Shown here: piece after piece, positions 1 to 14,071 of the stretch
Position numbering within the stretch: the stretch's first letter is position 1
Layout of the letters: every line of letters starts with the position of its first letter
DNA from: Macrobrachium rosenbergii
Taxonomy: Eukaryota; Arthropoda; Malacostraca; Decapoda; Palaemonidae
NCBI RefSeq assembly: GCF_040412425.1
Contig: NC_089789.1
Coordinates: 41,969,606 to 42,033,605 of the forward strand
DNA length: 64,000 bases
Direction of reading: 5' to 3'
Made by a program: the position numbers and the translations under genes
Notes under the pieces: generated by a model
What the model saw: the letters and a program-made list of their open reading frames with translations, nothing else
The model's database searches: none
What the model was told of the DNA's origin: nothing

Positions 1-120
1 GCGGACATGCAAAGGAATACATAATTCAGGAAGATAACAAAAAGCCAAATGCTTGTCGGTACTGAACGACATGAATCCCATTTTTGCCCATAGCATAAAA
101 AAAAGTACCCAGGTTTTTAC

Positions 121-1751
121 CTGTGCCAAAGGGCAGGTAGCCTTCCTTCCTCATGACAAACTTTCCCTCTGGACTAAGCCAGCGTTCAGGGAGAAACAAA
201 TCAGGTTGATCCCAGTACCTTGGGTCGTAATGCATAGACGCTATGGCTGGGCTGACCAAACTTCCCTAAGGAGAAAAAATGAAGAAGGATTTGACGAAAT
301 ATAATGAATAGGCAGTAGAAACGGAAATGGTTATAAGTGATAACAGAAAAGTGCAATATTAAAGGATAATGGTAAAGAATTATTTTAAGTATTTACTGCA
401 GAATAGGGTTATGTTCAAGGTATAAAACAAACATTAAATTTAGTGAAGTCGTAAAGAAAGTAAATCTACAGACGCTTAAAATAACAAGGGAAGTCAGCGC
501 CGTTTGGAAAAGGGATTAACAATACGAAAGACGAAAGCTACAAAATTGTTTAAAGTTGCCCGCAACTGTGTTTGTCGAGAACCGTGGAACCAGGAATTGA
601 TATTATGGATCAGAATGATCTAGATGTCTCATTATTTATTTGCTGACAAAGAAAAGTCAATGGCGAAGACTTTTTACCTTTGGGATCTTATATCCAGCCA
701 GGACGACGTCCCTGGTAGGAGAGTGAGGCAATCCTATGTTGGCTAGACTAGACATGCGAAGGATTTCGTTGATCACAGCCTCAGTGTAGGGAATCCTGGA
801 AGCAAGGACTCTAAGTTACCAGACAATTCAGCCCTGATAGCTTTTAAGGCTAAGACAGTTCTAGGGCAGGATAAAATATGAGGGTCCAATATTGGGGTTA
901 AGGATTATTCACTATGAAAAAACTCTTAAATCCCAGAGGTATGGTACTAACGACGGTTGGGTATAACAAGGCCTGCAAACTAACATATTAAAGAGAAAGC
1001 TTCTTATTATTATCATTATAGTTATTAGCCATTTACACCCTAACGCCTTCGTGTTTCACAAGAGTATGAGAGTGGGTGTAGGCTATCAGTTACCTAGGCT
1101 TATCTTCCAGTGTCACGAGAGTGCCGCTAGGAAGAGCGCTGTCCAGCTCCTCTTGCAACTTCCGCTGCTTATCCGGGTGGGCTGCCATGTAGAGGAATAT
1201 CCACTTCATGGTGTTGTACGTTGTGTCACTCCCGGCAAAGAGCACGTCAAAGAGCAGGATGCGTAAGTCAGCCTCTGAGGAGAAGCCGGATATTACTGTA
1301 TATCGTCACCATGTTAGGCTCACAATGGGTCCTGGGCCTACAGGAAGTAAAAGACTAGCAGTCTTTACAAGGTGGAATTTGAAAAGGGTCATGGTTTGAC
1401 AAAAAGAACTGCAACAGTCATCATTTTTCTTGATTTTTTTTTTTTTTAAGTTTCTCTCCTGTACTTCTTACGCCATGAAACTATGACGTCACTACCTTGT
1501 AGCGATTCAGCACACACTCGGCCCACTTCATTTAACCGTTACTTTTTCCTTATATCAAAGTTGAATGGTCCTTGTTAAAAGCAGAATGCCTTCCTTCATT
1601 AAATACAGTATATACGTCATCAAAATGCCAGTCTTTGAAATGTGTCCTTTGGATGAAAGATAAAACTACGATAAATACTCATGGGTAGACACGCTCGCCG
1701 ATGCAAACAATGGCAACTGGCATTGCCTATCAAAATGTTGCCTGTTTTAAT

Positions 1752-1810
<59 letters not shown>

Positions 1811-4413
1811 ATGAGCAACGAAAATAAACAAGGAATAGAAGAACGGCGACAATAAAACAAAGGAGAAGCAAAAGTGAGGAAACTACCGTTGCGAACGCCC
1901 TCAGCCTCTGCCGGATTTTCTTCCCTGTCGTTCATCTCCAGGAGGTAGTGGTCGATCAGGTCCTTCGGGTCGTCAGGATTCAGGGACTCTTTGTGCTCTT
2001 GGATCATCTCCTATAGGAAAAAATAGGGGATGTGATGAGATCCTTCAAAGGAATTTCAAGGAAATACCATTACTAGGTCTATGCCAGGCCTGTACAAGAT
2101 ATTGCAAAGATGAAAATAGTTACACCCACGAGGAAAAATTCATTGAATTTGTTCAAAATCTCGATGAATTTATCCTCGCCGAAAATGTGGCGGAAAATGA
2201 AAGCTGGCAAAAGGGTCCTCGTCCATGGCATCATGTCCGCTATCGCCACCTTGTTGGTTGCAGGGGTGGACTCCGCTATCAGCTGTCTCAAGTATCGGTG
2301 TTTGGGACTCGACATCTCGAAATGTTTGTCTGGGAAAAGTTAATAATCGTTACCTTTCGCCTAATAACTGTTTCTCCTACAAACGGTGACAATACCACAT
2401 TCGTATCTTAACTTGAATCAAGGGTCACCATACTGTGCTGAAAACTAGGCATATGCTGAGAAGTCATTTAGATCTTAACAAGTGTTAAATGAATAGCTCT
2501 CATATTTAAAAAAAAAAAAGGCTTTAATCAGTGACAAAATAAACTTTTTTAGATTATGAAGGAATAAATAAGTTTACAAAAGTTTGTGCAATAAGTCCTA
2601 ATTAGAGTAATGTTCCACATTATACTCCAAATTTCACATATTTTCAAACACTTTATGAAATAGGCTAATGATTTCCGTACTTGCAGTCATTTTCCAGATG
2701 ATGTTCATGATGACAAAGTTCAGAGCCTCGGCGACGGGCTGTGCCTTGCCCTCTTGTTCCTTCAGGGCCTCGACGAGAATTTTGGCCTGTTCTTGGACCG
2801 CCTCCGCCAGGAGGGACTTGCCCATGCCGAGGTCTCGCAGCTGACGCAGGATGAAGCGCCGGTTGGTGTGCCATATACCACCACTACTCCCGGCGATGCC
2901 TGGAAAGCATAAGATAACGGCTAATGGAGAAACAACCCCACAGTTATGTAACTGTACAAATATATTTAAAAATAAAACTATACAGAGAGTCCTCGAGAAT
3001 CTGTAGGCCTACGATTCCCCTTGTTCAATCTAAGATTGAGAAAGGGGAATCGTACAGATTCTCGACAGTTCCCTGTAAAGTTTTGTTGTAAATATATTTG
3101 TATAGTTGCAAAACTGGATTTTTTTTTCTCCATTTTAAGACTAATGCGACTATTAGTACTCCTTTTAATGACTATGATTAAGGCCGGTAACGGTGATGTC
3201 TAAAAGCATGTCAGTAATTCGTCAGAAATTCTGAGATTTTCGTGATTTTGGTTGCAGCCTTGCAAACGTTCATAGACCAATAAGCCTTATGTCTCGGGTT
3301 GGATTCAAATGACCGGGGTTTTTGGTATTTTTTGGCATCTCGCCCCCAAACTTTGCAACTGTGCAGGTGTCTGATGGCAAAATTATTTATGCTTGCATCA
3401 TTTTCTGGTTGTTTCGGCATTAAATTTTGCCTTCTTTAGATGATATTGATGGCAAAAGTGAAGTCCGGCATCTTAGAGTAGATTGACGGCAAAAAAGGGC
3501 GCCAAAAAAAAAGTTAATTTTCCTACAAGAATGACGTTGTGGATAGGCCTAAACTAACCCACTAAGGAAAATCGGACTCCCTTCAAGACACTCATTAGAT
3601 GAACCAATAAAAGGACTCTATTTAGCAGGAAAAAAGCGGACAATTACCATAAGTATCGTCCTCATAGGCTCTGAATACTTCCATGTCAGGTCTCCCGACG
3701 TAATCTGGACTCCCAAAAGCCTGCTTGACTAATTGGTAATCGTGAATGTAGACTTGAAGTCTGCTTCCAAATTTCCATCTGCGAAATAATTGATTGAAAC
3801 TTGACTGGTCACAGATGAGGAAAATCAGGTATCTATGCAGTAAGGAATTCATGGGAGAGTAGGAGGTGAGGAAAATCTTGGACACAAAGAGAAAAGAAGT
3901 ACTAGGATAGGGAAAGGGTTTCGGAGCTTGTCAATGGAGGGAAAGTAAGACACCAAGCGGCTTAGGTCTAGGATTACTGACTTTCACAGAATAAAAATGG
4001 GAAAGTGTGGCCTGACTGGTAGGACTCACATATATATGTCACCGAACTCCTTCTGGAAGTCCTTCAGGACGTCGTCGATGTATTTGCCACCCGTAGGAAC
4101 GTAGCCAATCACAGGCAGACCCCATCGTCCTGTTCAAGGGAGACAGTGATGACTAGGCTATACTGTTAGTACTAACACCATTTCTGGTACAATAATGATT
4201 CCCCTAATCAACTGGGTTGAGAAGAAGAATGTTTTTACGTGTATCTCAAGAATGGGTAGAAAATTTGACGAAATTCGATAAACAGATTCATTAGGTGACC
4301 CTCCGAAGGTTCCTGTTAAGTCTGAACTCACCAGGGGGCAGCCCAGACGGCCTCTTCAGCGCCATCCAAAAAAGAACCAGGGAAGTCACCAGTAAGAACA
4401 GTTCGATCACCAT
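121..4413 (-). CDS. Cytochrome P450, CYP2 clan (CYP2L-like), copy A; 3' exon off window
   Basis: Heme-thiolate mono-oxygenase expected on the ER membrane. Nine coding exons, all GT-AG with matching phases: 4332-4413, 4030-4129, 3648-3778, 2681-2899, 2130-2329, 1887-2010, 1094-1274, 678-795, 121-265. Exon 1 starts MVIELFLLVTSLVLFWMALK, a hydrophobic N-terminal anchor, then the proline-rich hinge GLPPG. Exon 4 has the helix-C WxxxR region (IWHTNRRF). Exon 7 has the oxygen-binding I-helix motif AGSDTT. Exon 8 has the K-helix ExxR (EILR). Exon 9 has the PERF-type motif PERW and the start of the heme loop, PFGTG. The nine exons total 1300 bp (~433 codons); with the ~62-codon last exon seen in copy B this gives ~495 aa, normal for the family. 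The cysteine-ligand exon should lie left of base 1. I see no frameshift or stop in this copy. The CYP2L assignment is from recollection of decapod P450s; CYP2 clan is firmer. Confidence 0.9.
1754..1804. repeat. (TA)n microsatellite
   Basis: About 25 TA units in intron 6 of P450 copy A. Confidence 0.95.
2945..3112. repeat. Imperfect long hairpin in P450 copy A intron 3
   Basis: Arms of ~80 bp. The core GAATCTGTAGGCCTACGATTCC pairs with GGGGAATCGTACAGATTC, and the outer parts ACAAATATATTTA and TAAATATATTTGT also pair. The loop is a few bases near 3032. No coding content; a MITE-like foldback is possible. Confidence 0.7.
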
Positions 4414-4427
4414 CTCCTTCGCGAGAT
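4414..4427 (-). promoter_or_regulatory. 5' UTR piece after a probable UTR intron (copy A)
   Basis: On the minus strand a pyrimidine-rich TTCTATTGCAG lies 14 bases before the ATG. Copy B has a matching TTCTATTACAG 30 bases before its ATG. The conserved acceptor suggests that in both genes a non-coding first exon is spliced to the first coding exon, so the true promoter lies further upstream. A TATATATGG stretch near 4556-4566 (minus) is a weak TATA candidate only. Confidence 0.45.
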
Positions 4428-5960
4428 CTGCAATAGAAGTGAGTTTCATATAGACAGACAGGCAGACAGAACATTTGTTCGTTCTAGATACACCTGGCCT
4501 TATGCCAGCACCGGCTCCCTTGCTCTCAGGAAGCTAGCAAAACCTCACTCATAAACCATATATATACTGTTTACTTCGACATCAAGTTTTTCTTTATCAT
4601 TATCAATGTTCTTAACATGCGACCAGGAGAGTAAATAAAAAGGAGTAAACAAGATCTTTGAAAATCTTTGAAATCTTCGTTATCGAAGATCCTTCAAAAA
4701 ACTTTGATAACGAAAGTAAGAAGATGGAGAACAAGAAGATGAAGAAGAAGAAGAAGAAGAAGAAGAAGAGGAAAGATACGTAGACTCGACGCGTTGTTGA
4801 TGACTCTCCCAAGGGAACCCAAGCTACCTCTTTTTCGTTGTTAGATTTTCAACTTTCTCTAGACATCTTTCAGGCTCGCATCTCAGTGAGGAGCCTGTGA
4901 ATAACAGTGGGTGCGTGCCTGTGTGTGTGTGTGTGTGCGTGGCCATTACAGACTTCTGCTGTCTTCCAAGGTCCGTCATCTGTTTTGGTAAATGATCTCT
5001 TGGGACTGCTGAACTGATGTCTTACATTCTGTCTCGTTTTGTTCCTTGATGTTCTAATTTACCAACCTTCATGTACACATATCAGTACAGTAATATCATG
5101 ATTAATTGATTAACTGTTTTGTACAGTAAACTGGCATCAAAACAACAAAAGACCGTCGGCCTTCAGAAATTGAGTGTATAGGCCTAATCTGGGACATGGA
5201 CAATTTTCTTTTATGGGACCCGGCTAGCATAGAAAATAGATGTCAGGGTAACTATAATGATAAATGTCTACAGTCCTAAGTTTGAGACAAATTGACACCA
5301 GAAACGATAAGGACAAAATAACATTGAAGAAATGAGCAGATTTTATTTACGTTTTTATTTGTTTGTTTTAAGCACAGAAAAGAAATCATCAAGGGAACTT
5401 AATAAATATCAGTTTCCCTTATAAGTCGTTTATCAAATTATACCAATCAGACCGTCACGTCTTCTGCAAGCGGTAGCGAAGATTAAGAAAGATTTACAAC
5501 GCCATTCTGGTGATAGGAGACTCTGGTTATCGTTTAAAATCTTCGGAATTATCTGGTTATCAGGATGATTTACCGAGCTCCCATTGTCATGCTTAGTAGA
5601 CATATCATTCTTATCTGAAATGTACTGACGCTATCTTATTACGAGGCAGAAATGGAAATGGTACCTGTTTTGTGGACAAAGTTGAATAATTACATTTCTT
5701 GTAAACATTAACGTGCGTACGAATGCCCACATTAAAATGGGGTACGACTTAACGCGGTGTGTGTGAGTGGGAATAATTCTAAACTTAATGTCTTACAAGT
5801 TTCGTCAAGGCCAGTGCTCTGCTCTGATACTCATTGATAGGAAGATTTCTGGCGTCGCAAATGCCAGGGTCCGTGGCACCATGAGGTTTCTTGTATGGTG
5901 GGAATTGGTAATACTTTCAACTGCTTGGGTTAGATCCGTATCTTTCTCAACTATTCTCAG
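4428..5960. other. Intergenic, upstream of P450 copy A
   Basis: Holds an (AAG)n tract (4737-4770), a (GT)n tract (4919-4938) and dispersed repeat S4. The remainder to 5960 is unique sequence with no coding signal that I can support. Confidence 0.5.
4493..4530. repeat. Dispersed repeat S4 (GGCCTTATGCCAGCAC)
   Basis: The same short core recurs at 13199-13260, 19690-19714 (reverse), 22640-22700 and, as GCTGGCACAAGGCC, at 62705-62725, with varied flanks. Probably fragments of a SINE-like family. Confidence 0.6.
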
Positions 5961-5962
5961 TT

Positions 5963-6230
5963 CTTCATTGGGGAGTGGGTAGAGCTCTCGGCTAGCACGC
6001 TGTTGGCCCAGTGATCGATTCTCCGACCGGCCAATGGAGAATTGGAGGAATTTATTTCTGGTGATAGAAATTCATTTCTCGTCATAATGTGGTTCGGATT
6101 CCACGATAAGCTGTAGGTCCCGTTGCTAGGTAACCAGTTGGTTCTTAGCCACGTAAAATGAATCTAATCCTTCGGGCCAGCCCTAGGAGAGCTGTTTATC
6201 AGCTCAGTGGTCTGGTTAAACTAAGATATA
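5963..6230 (+). repeat. tRNA-derived SINE, family S1
   Basis: Begins GAGTGGGTAGAGCTCTCGGC and includes GTGATCGATTCTCCG, resembling pol III A and B boxes. The body is TAGGTAACCAGTTGGTTCTT..., ending TCAGTGGTCTGGTTAAACTA. Partial copies occur at 24439-24548 (+), 46656-46808 (-) and 60398-60445 (-), so it is a dispersed family. Confidence 0.75.
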
Positions 6231-6787
6231 CTGAACTGAACTTAACTATTCTTATTCTTCTTCGTTTATTCTTGGTTAGGCGACATTGTTGTAGACATTG
6301 TTGTAGACATGGTAACCCATTTAGAAAAAATTATAATCGACAGATAGATAAATACGTAAAATTCCACCGAATTTAGATGAATATATAATCATTTACAATC
6401 CCCGTACTGGTAAATAGGTAAAGATTTACGACTCCAGTTTAGATAAACAAATGCATAACTGCGATTCCCAATCTGGTCATATATACTTTTATGTCTTCGT
6501 TCAGAAGCTGCGCAGTGAGAAAAGAACTCCGGATAATTAATGATATTCGTTATAGGCGGACGTTTACTCCAGTAGGGCGCTCGTCACTGAAGTCCTCATA
6601 CGGGAGTCACTAGCAGCGTTGCATCTTCCTGGAGGAATGAATCAGGGTTGCCAACATTGCCGCTAGCACATATATAATTTAATAAAGTTTAATATTTTTG
6701 TATACGTTGTTATTCTTATCGTAATAAATAAAATAAATAATTCCAGTGCCGTATATCAAAATTATTATTAGAAGGTTTATATATGCA

Positions 6788-6788
<1 letters not shown>

Positions 6789-6884
<96 letters not shown>

Positions 6885-6894
6885 ATATATATAC
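6789..6894. repeat. (TA)n microsatellite, left boundary of PLE foldback 1
   Basis: About 50 TA units; the inverted repeat begins immediately after. Confidence 0.95.
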
Positions 6895-8242
6895 GGACAC
6901 ATATGGTTACACAAGAGCACATTAAAAATAGTAAAATCACAAAACCCTCAAAATAAAAAAAAAATAAAAAAATTTGTCTAATTTTAAGAAAATTCTTTTT
7001 TTCTCTCTCTTTCAATAACAGAGAAACAAACAAAGACAGTAATATACTTATAAAAAAAAAAAAAAGGGCAGAAGACGCTCACCTTACAATGCAAACGATA
7101 GAACCACACTAACAGTAAAAGAAAAATATATACAGAAAAAACCAAACAAAAGATCAGAGGTACAAATAGTAATGACCTGGCAAAAACAATGGAATTGAGG
7201 TAGTTTGCGTGTTTAATGAGGGAACCCGTAGTTTAATGTTTAAAGACTCAAGTATCTGTGTTTTGCACTTGGTGGCATGATTTCTTATGGAGGATAGCTC
7301 TGGATTGGAGAGTCGGCATCCAGTTCTATAGCTCACCCCCTTATGAGTCGGCCCTGACCTGAAAGCCGCCTGGTGGATCAACATATGTTCCCAGACTACA
7401 TCTGGGACAAGTATATTCATAAACAACACCAGACGACATCAAAGGGCAGAGCCGATCTTTAAACCAAGAATGAGCCGATTGTCTTCGGATTTTTTCGGGA
7501 TGAGTTTGACGTCAATGGCCCCAAAGTACCTCTGAACGATCCTAATGAAATCCTTCTAAAACTATCATCATGTGAAAATGGGAAAACAGCGTATATAGGA
7601 GTTTAGGGACATTAAAATTTACTGTAGGGCTGAATGATTTGTTCAGTAGTCTGGAAAGAATTCTATAGAATGTTTTGTGTGGAAAGCAATTATTGTTAAA
7701 GTATTGTTGCAGGAAAAGGATTTCTTCATGAAAAAGGGCCCAAGGGGGTGAGCTATAGAACTGGATGCCGACTCTCCAATCCAGAGCTATCCTCCATAAG
7801 AAATCATGCCACCAAGTGCAAAACACAGATAAATTATGATGATTTTAAAGTTATTGGCCAGGCACAGAAACTGCAGATACTTGAGTCTTTAAACATTAAA
7901 CTACGGGTTCCCTCATTAAACACGCAAACTACCTCAATTCCATTGTTTTGCCATAGGTCATTACTATTTGTGCCTCTGATCTTTTGTTTTGTTTTTTTCT
8001 GTATATATTTTTCTTTTACTGTTAGTGTGGTTCTATCGTTTGTATTGTAAGGTGAGCGTCTTCTGCTTTTTTTTTTTTTTTTTATAAGTATATTACTGTC
8101 TTTGTTTCTCTGTTATTGGAAAGAGAGAGAGAAAAAAAGAGAATTTTCTTAAAATTAGACAATTTTTTATTATTTTTTTTTATTTTGAGGGTTTTGTGAT
8201 TTTGCTATTTTTAATGTGCTCTTGTGTAACCATATGTGTCCG
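6894..8242 (-). mobile_element. Penelope-like element remnant 1, foldback
   Basis: Inverted arms at 6894-7342 and 7742-8242, with ~400 bp of unique PLE sequence between. On the minus strand the spacer reads FLQQYFNNNCFPHKTF and VPKLLYTLF, then FKDR; the arm adds GVVYEYTCPRC and GVSYRTGCRLSNPELSSIRN...LESLNIK, ending PSLNTQTTSIPL. This is the C-terminal GIY-YIG endonuclease part of a Neptune/Poseidon-type PLE as I recall the family. The right arm is the same region on the plus strand (7748-7960) and contains ~50 bp (NYDDFKVIGQAQ) absent from the left arm. Frames are broken and no full reverse transcriptase is present, so it is dead. Inverted partial copies are a known trait of PLE insertions. 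Confidence 0.75.
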
Positions 8243-8311
8243 TGTGTAACGTGATTTTAAGCTTTGTGTGTATGTATTTAAGTGTGCTCTTGTGTATGTA
8301 ATTTTGAACAG

Positions 8312-8496
<185 letters not shown>

Positions 8497-8523
8497 TATC
8501 TTTTCTGTAATACTACAGTGTAA

Positions 8524-10264
<1,741 letters not shown>

Positions 10265-10295
10265 TATACTGTATACTTACATATAGATATATATA

Positions 10296-10560
10296 TGGTC
10301 ACCCATTCAAGCACTGACCACACCCAATAAATACTCTTCAAAAACGTACCTGCCTTTCTTTCCGACGAAACTAAACAGAATTAGCCGATAGTTTCTGCGT
10401 CAGCGTGATCTATTCACTCGAATTATGGGTATGTATAGCCTGATAGTCACTAGTATAAACGGCAAGCAATATACAGTGCTTGTGGCATCCGTGGGCACTC
10501 ACCGGGCAGGCAACTGGGGCATTCCATACCCAAATGTCGTACAGCAAAGTATTTTAGATG
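10296..10560. repeat. Dispersed repeat downstream of (TA)n, copy 1
   Basis: Shares ACCTGYCTTTYTTTCC, CCGATAGTTTC and a terminal CCCAAATGTCGTACAGCAAA with 23340-23570. Both copies follow a (TA)n tract. Family not recognised. Confidence 0.55.
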
Positions 10561-10906
10561 CATATTTCAGCGAATATTTTCGATGAGGTGTTTATTTTCC
10601 ATGTTAAACATCCTTATCTTTATTTAGTTATTTATTTTCTATCATTTTATCTGTTTTCTTCCTCTGAAACCAGACATACAAGAGGGAAAGGCGCTTGCAG
10701 CCTGGAGATATAGAGGCTGGAAGAGAATTCCCTAAACCTTATCGCTCTCTGTTTCTCTTTCTCTCACGCCTTTGAATCTTTTTTTAATAATTCCCTCTTG
10801 TAGTTGGCGGCCATTTTGTAACGCCAGGTTACTAAACCGCTAAATCAGTGCATCGGGAAGGACCAGTTTAAATGGTGAAATAAGACACGTGATCACAGTC
10901 TATGTG

Positions 10907-10949
<43 letters not shown>

Positions 10950-11439
10950 CCAACTCTAACTTCATTTATCTGATGTTTTTGACACAAGGATAAATCAATA
11001 AAAAAATGGCTGAGGTGCGAGATTATGTGGCAACCCTTTATCAGTAGAGCAGTAAACAAAAATTATCATGATAACTATCACACCAGAAGCTTTGAAACTA
11101 TAAGTCTTATAAGTCTGCCTCTGTTTATTATTATTTTTATTATTATTATTATTGCAGCAAATGACTGATCAAATCTACTCTTTTTCTTCCGCTTATATCC
11201 TGAGCATTCTTTCATCTTACATCCTGAATTCCCTTACTCTTATATCCTGAGGGCTCCTCCTACCTATGTCCTTGGATTCAGACATCCTCTGGACCTTCTG
11301 CTTTCAGTTCAGCCGTTTCTCAGCCTTTGTCAAAACTCTTAAAGAAACTCCTTTCATCTCACAGAACTGGGAGCACGGTGAAAACTACTCTGATCTTAGA
11401 GTCTGCTCTTAGAGTAAGCTGATAGAGTTACCTTTGCCA
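10561..11439. other. Intergenic, no gene seen
   Basis: AT-rich unique sequence with one (GA)n tract at 10913-10946 and a short (TTA)n at 11125-11153. Confidence 0.5.
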
Positions 11440-12180
11440 CACAGGTCTTGAAAAGGTTCTTCTTCCCTTAGAACTTAAGGCTGAGGCTAACGTCTTTGTT
11501 GCCTTTGTCAGGGATGTTTCCAGAAAGGACGTTTCTCATAGACCTGAAGAGTGGGTTGAAAATGACAGTTCTTGCCTCCTCCATAGACTTCTTGAAAAGG
11601 CACGTCTTTTCTTGGGCAGGAATGAAACTGATACAGTTCTTGCCTCTGTTATAAGGTCTTGAAAAGGCACTTCCTTTCTTAGATCAGGTCTGGTACTGAA
11701 AGAGTTCTTGCCTCTGACATGGGCTCTTGAAAAGTACATCTTTTCTTGGAGCGAGGAAGGAACTAATAGAGTTCTTTCCTCTGTCATAATCTCTTGAAAA
11801 GGCACTTCATCTACTAGACCTTGTAACTGGCACATCTCTTTGGAGCAGGATGAAACTAATAGAGTTCTTGCCTCTGTCATAAGCTCTTGAAAAGGCTCTT
11901 CTTTCCCTAAAATAGGGTTGAAACTAACAGAGTTCTTTCTCCTGTCATAGGTTCTTGAAAAGGCACTTCTTTTCTTATAACTGGTCTGAAACTGATAGAC
12001 TTCTTGTCTCCGTTATAAGCTCTTGAAAAGGCACTTCTTTTCTTATAACTGGGCTGAAACTGATGACTTCTTGTCTCGTTATAAGCTCTTGAAAAGGCAC
12101 TTCGTTTACTAGACCTGGGAACTGGGCTGAAACTAGTAGACCTCTTGAAAGTGAAAAGGCACTTTATATGTAGACCTGAC
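11440..12180. repeat. Minisatellite, 60-78 bp unit, ~10 copies
   Basis: The core CTCTTGAAAAGGCACTTC recurs near 11446, 11590, 11668, 11728, 11792, 11885, 11952, 12025, 12087 and 12148, separated by AACTGATAGAGTTCTTGCCTC-like spacers. A minus-strand frame stays open over five units (11536-11880) as a repetitive peptide, probably by chance. Confidence 0.85.
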
Positions 12181-13584
12181 AGCTGGGTTATGAAAGACTT
12201 AGTTCTGTCATCAGTCCCTCTTAGTTCTGAGAGTGGGAATGGCGTTGCAGAGTTCTAGCCTTGTTCAGGGCCTCTCAAAACAGCAGTTCATCTTACTGGC
12301 CTCAGCTGGAATCAAGCTGGTGGATATCTCCTGAGAGAGGTGTAGTTTTTTCAGTTCTTAGGACATCTTTGAATTCTTTAAGGAAGGTGAGTTTCTTTTC
12401 ATTTATTCAAGCTCAGAAGATTCTTTTAATTCAGCTTTTGAAGAGATTCGCTACAGGTTTAAGAGAATGGTGTCTCTGAACTACGTGATGTCTGATGAAC
12501 AAGTTCGTCTACACATACCCAGTGATAACACATTTGAAAGACTTTACATAAAGCTATATTTTCACTGAAGAAAAATCAATGGACGGGAATAAAGTGAGTG
12601 ACTAGAAAAGCGAAAATAACGGCAGAACTGGTGCAGACGGTAAGAAATTGACATGACCGGAAGTCCATAAAAAAAAAACAAAAAAACAGTTCAGCAATGT
12701 TTGCTTTTTCTATACCGAACCTCAATCGTGACGTGGGTTCCAGCTAATAAACACAAGTACGCGCTTACTTATTTGATTTCTTAGCATCTGTTTTTACACA
12801 TAAAAACTTCCTTCGTCATCTAACTTGCGACTCTTGACACAGCCACACTGCGTCTTGCGTCTGGCAGTAGATTACTCCACACACTGGAACAAGGGGGACC
12901 TTATGCCAATAAGACTATAAATAAACGACAGACACAGTGGTCAACGACCCTAATATTAACATTATTTGCATATAAAACTTCTTTAAACTTATTTTACATA
13001 AAAGGATACATTATATATACAGCTATGTTATGTATGTATTCAAGACATTTATAATAGTTGGGGTGCCTCTTCCACGTGATTAATTTTGTATTAGAGTCTT
13101 TCCATACAATTTCCAAGACAATCTGAATTTAAGGAAATTAGATGAGACCAAAGTTTAGGTAATTCGAAGCCTCAATCAAGTAATTTGCTTTTAGGTTAAG
13201 CTGGCCTTATGCCAGCACGAGCAACGCTGCTCCGTAAGATTATAAAAGTCGAGGTTGTATTTTTGTTGTTTTATTAATGTTACCAGACCACCAAAATGTT
13301 AATCATACTAAATAGAATCAATACGATTTGAAAGAAAAGAACTCTCTATGGAACATAAATCAGGTAAGACAGTTAGCCTATTATTCAATTTATGAATTCT
13401 TATTCCAACGATTGTTTGAATATATGGGCAATAATCATGCAATCAGAACAAATCATTAACTACGAACACTTTTCCCGGAAGTTAACCATCTCAGGGGAGG
13501 TCGAGACCAGATAGACCAAGTTACTTAGACTTTGAGGTAGACAGACTCGCGCATGGTCTAACGGAAGTTCCGTTCTTTGAAAGA
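12181..13584. other. Intergenic between minisatellite and P450 copy B
   Basis: Mostly unique AT-rich sequence. It includes an S4 fragment at 13199-13260. No coding signal that I can support. Confidence 0.45.
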
Positions 13585-13640
13585 CTAAGTTCTCGGGCGC
13601 ATACATCGTCTCCTATCTTTGTTGGGAGAGGCAGTGCAAA

Positions 13641-13828
13641 TCAAGGATTCCTGCTGGTAAAGACGACATCCTGTTTCCTCGCCATGTGAATGATCCTGTT
13701 GTCGAAGTCTGGCAGCAAGTCGATGGTCTTTCCCTCTGGTGGACCAATGGTGAAGTTCTGGGCGACGGTGGCTGTGAATATCATCAGTTCCATGCGCGCG
13801 AGAGACTCTCCTACGCACGATCTTTTGC
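13641..13828 (-). CDS. Terminal heme-ligand exon of P450 copy B
   Basis: The acceptor TTCCAG precedes GC AAA AGA TCG TGC GTA GGA, giving the second half of the FGxGxRxCxG heme signature: KRSCVGESLAR, with the cysteine as axial heme ligand. The intron splits the motif between FGTG (previous exon) and KRSC. The exon then gives a typical P450 C-terminus ending TSRNP and TGA. It is open throughout, unlike the four exons upstream of it. Confidence 0.85.
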
Positions 13829-14015
13829 CTGGAAGATGGAATGGAATTCCGTGAGAGTGGTAATGTTTTTGCTTGTGAAATGGAGATGATGACTCTACAT
13901 GAATCATGAGCTTTTGTCTGGAAAAAATGGGATTGAATTCCGTGTGAATACTGAAAAGTGGAAACTGGAATCAGACTGTTTGTGATTGGAATTATAGTTT
14001 TTCTTTTTGTTCCCC

Positions 14016-14018
<3 letters not shown>

Positions 14019-14069
<51 letters not shown>

Positions 14070-14071
14070 AG
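14019..14071. repeat. (GA)n microsatellite in copy B intron 9
   Basis: About 26 GA units with one interruption; the SLSLSL reading frames on the minus strand come from it. Confidence 0.95.
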
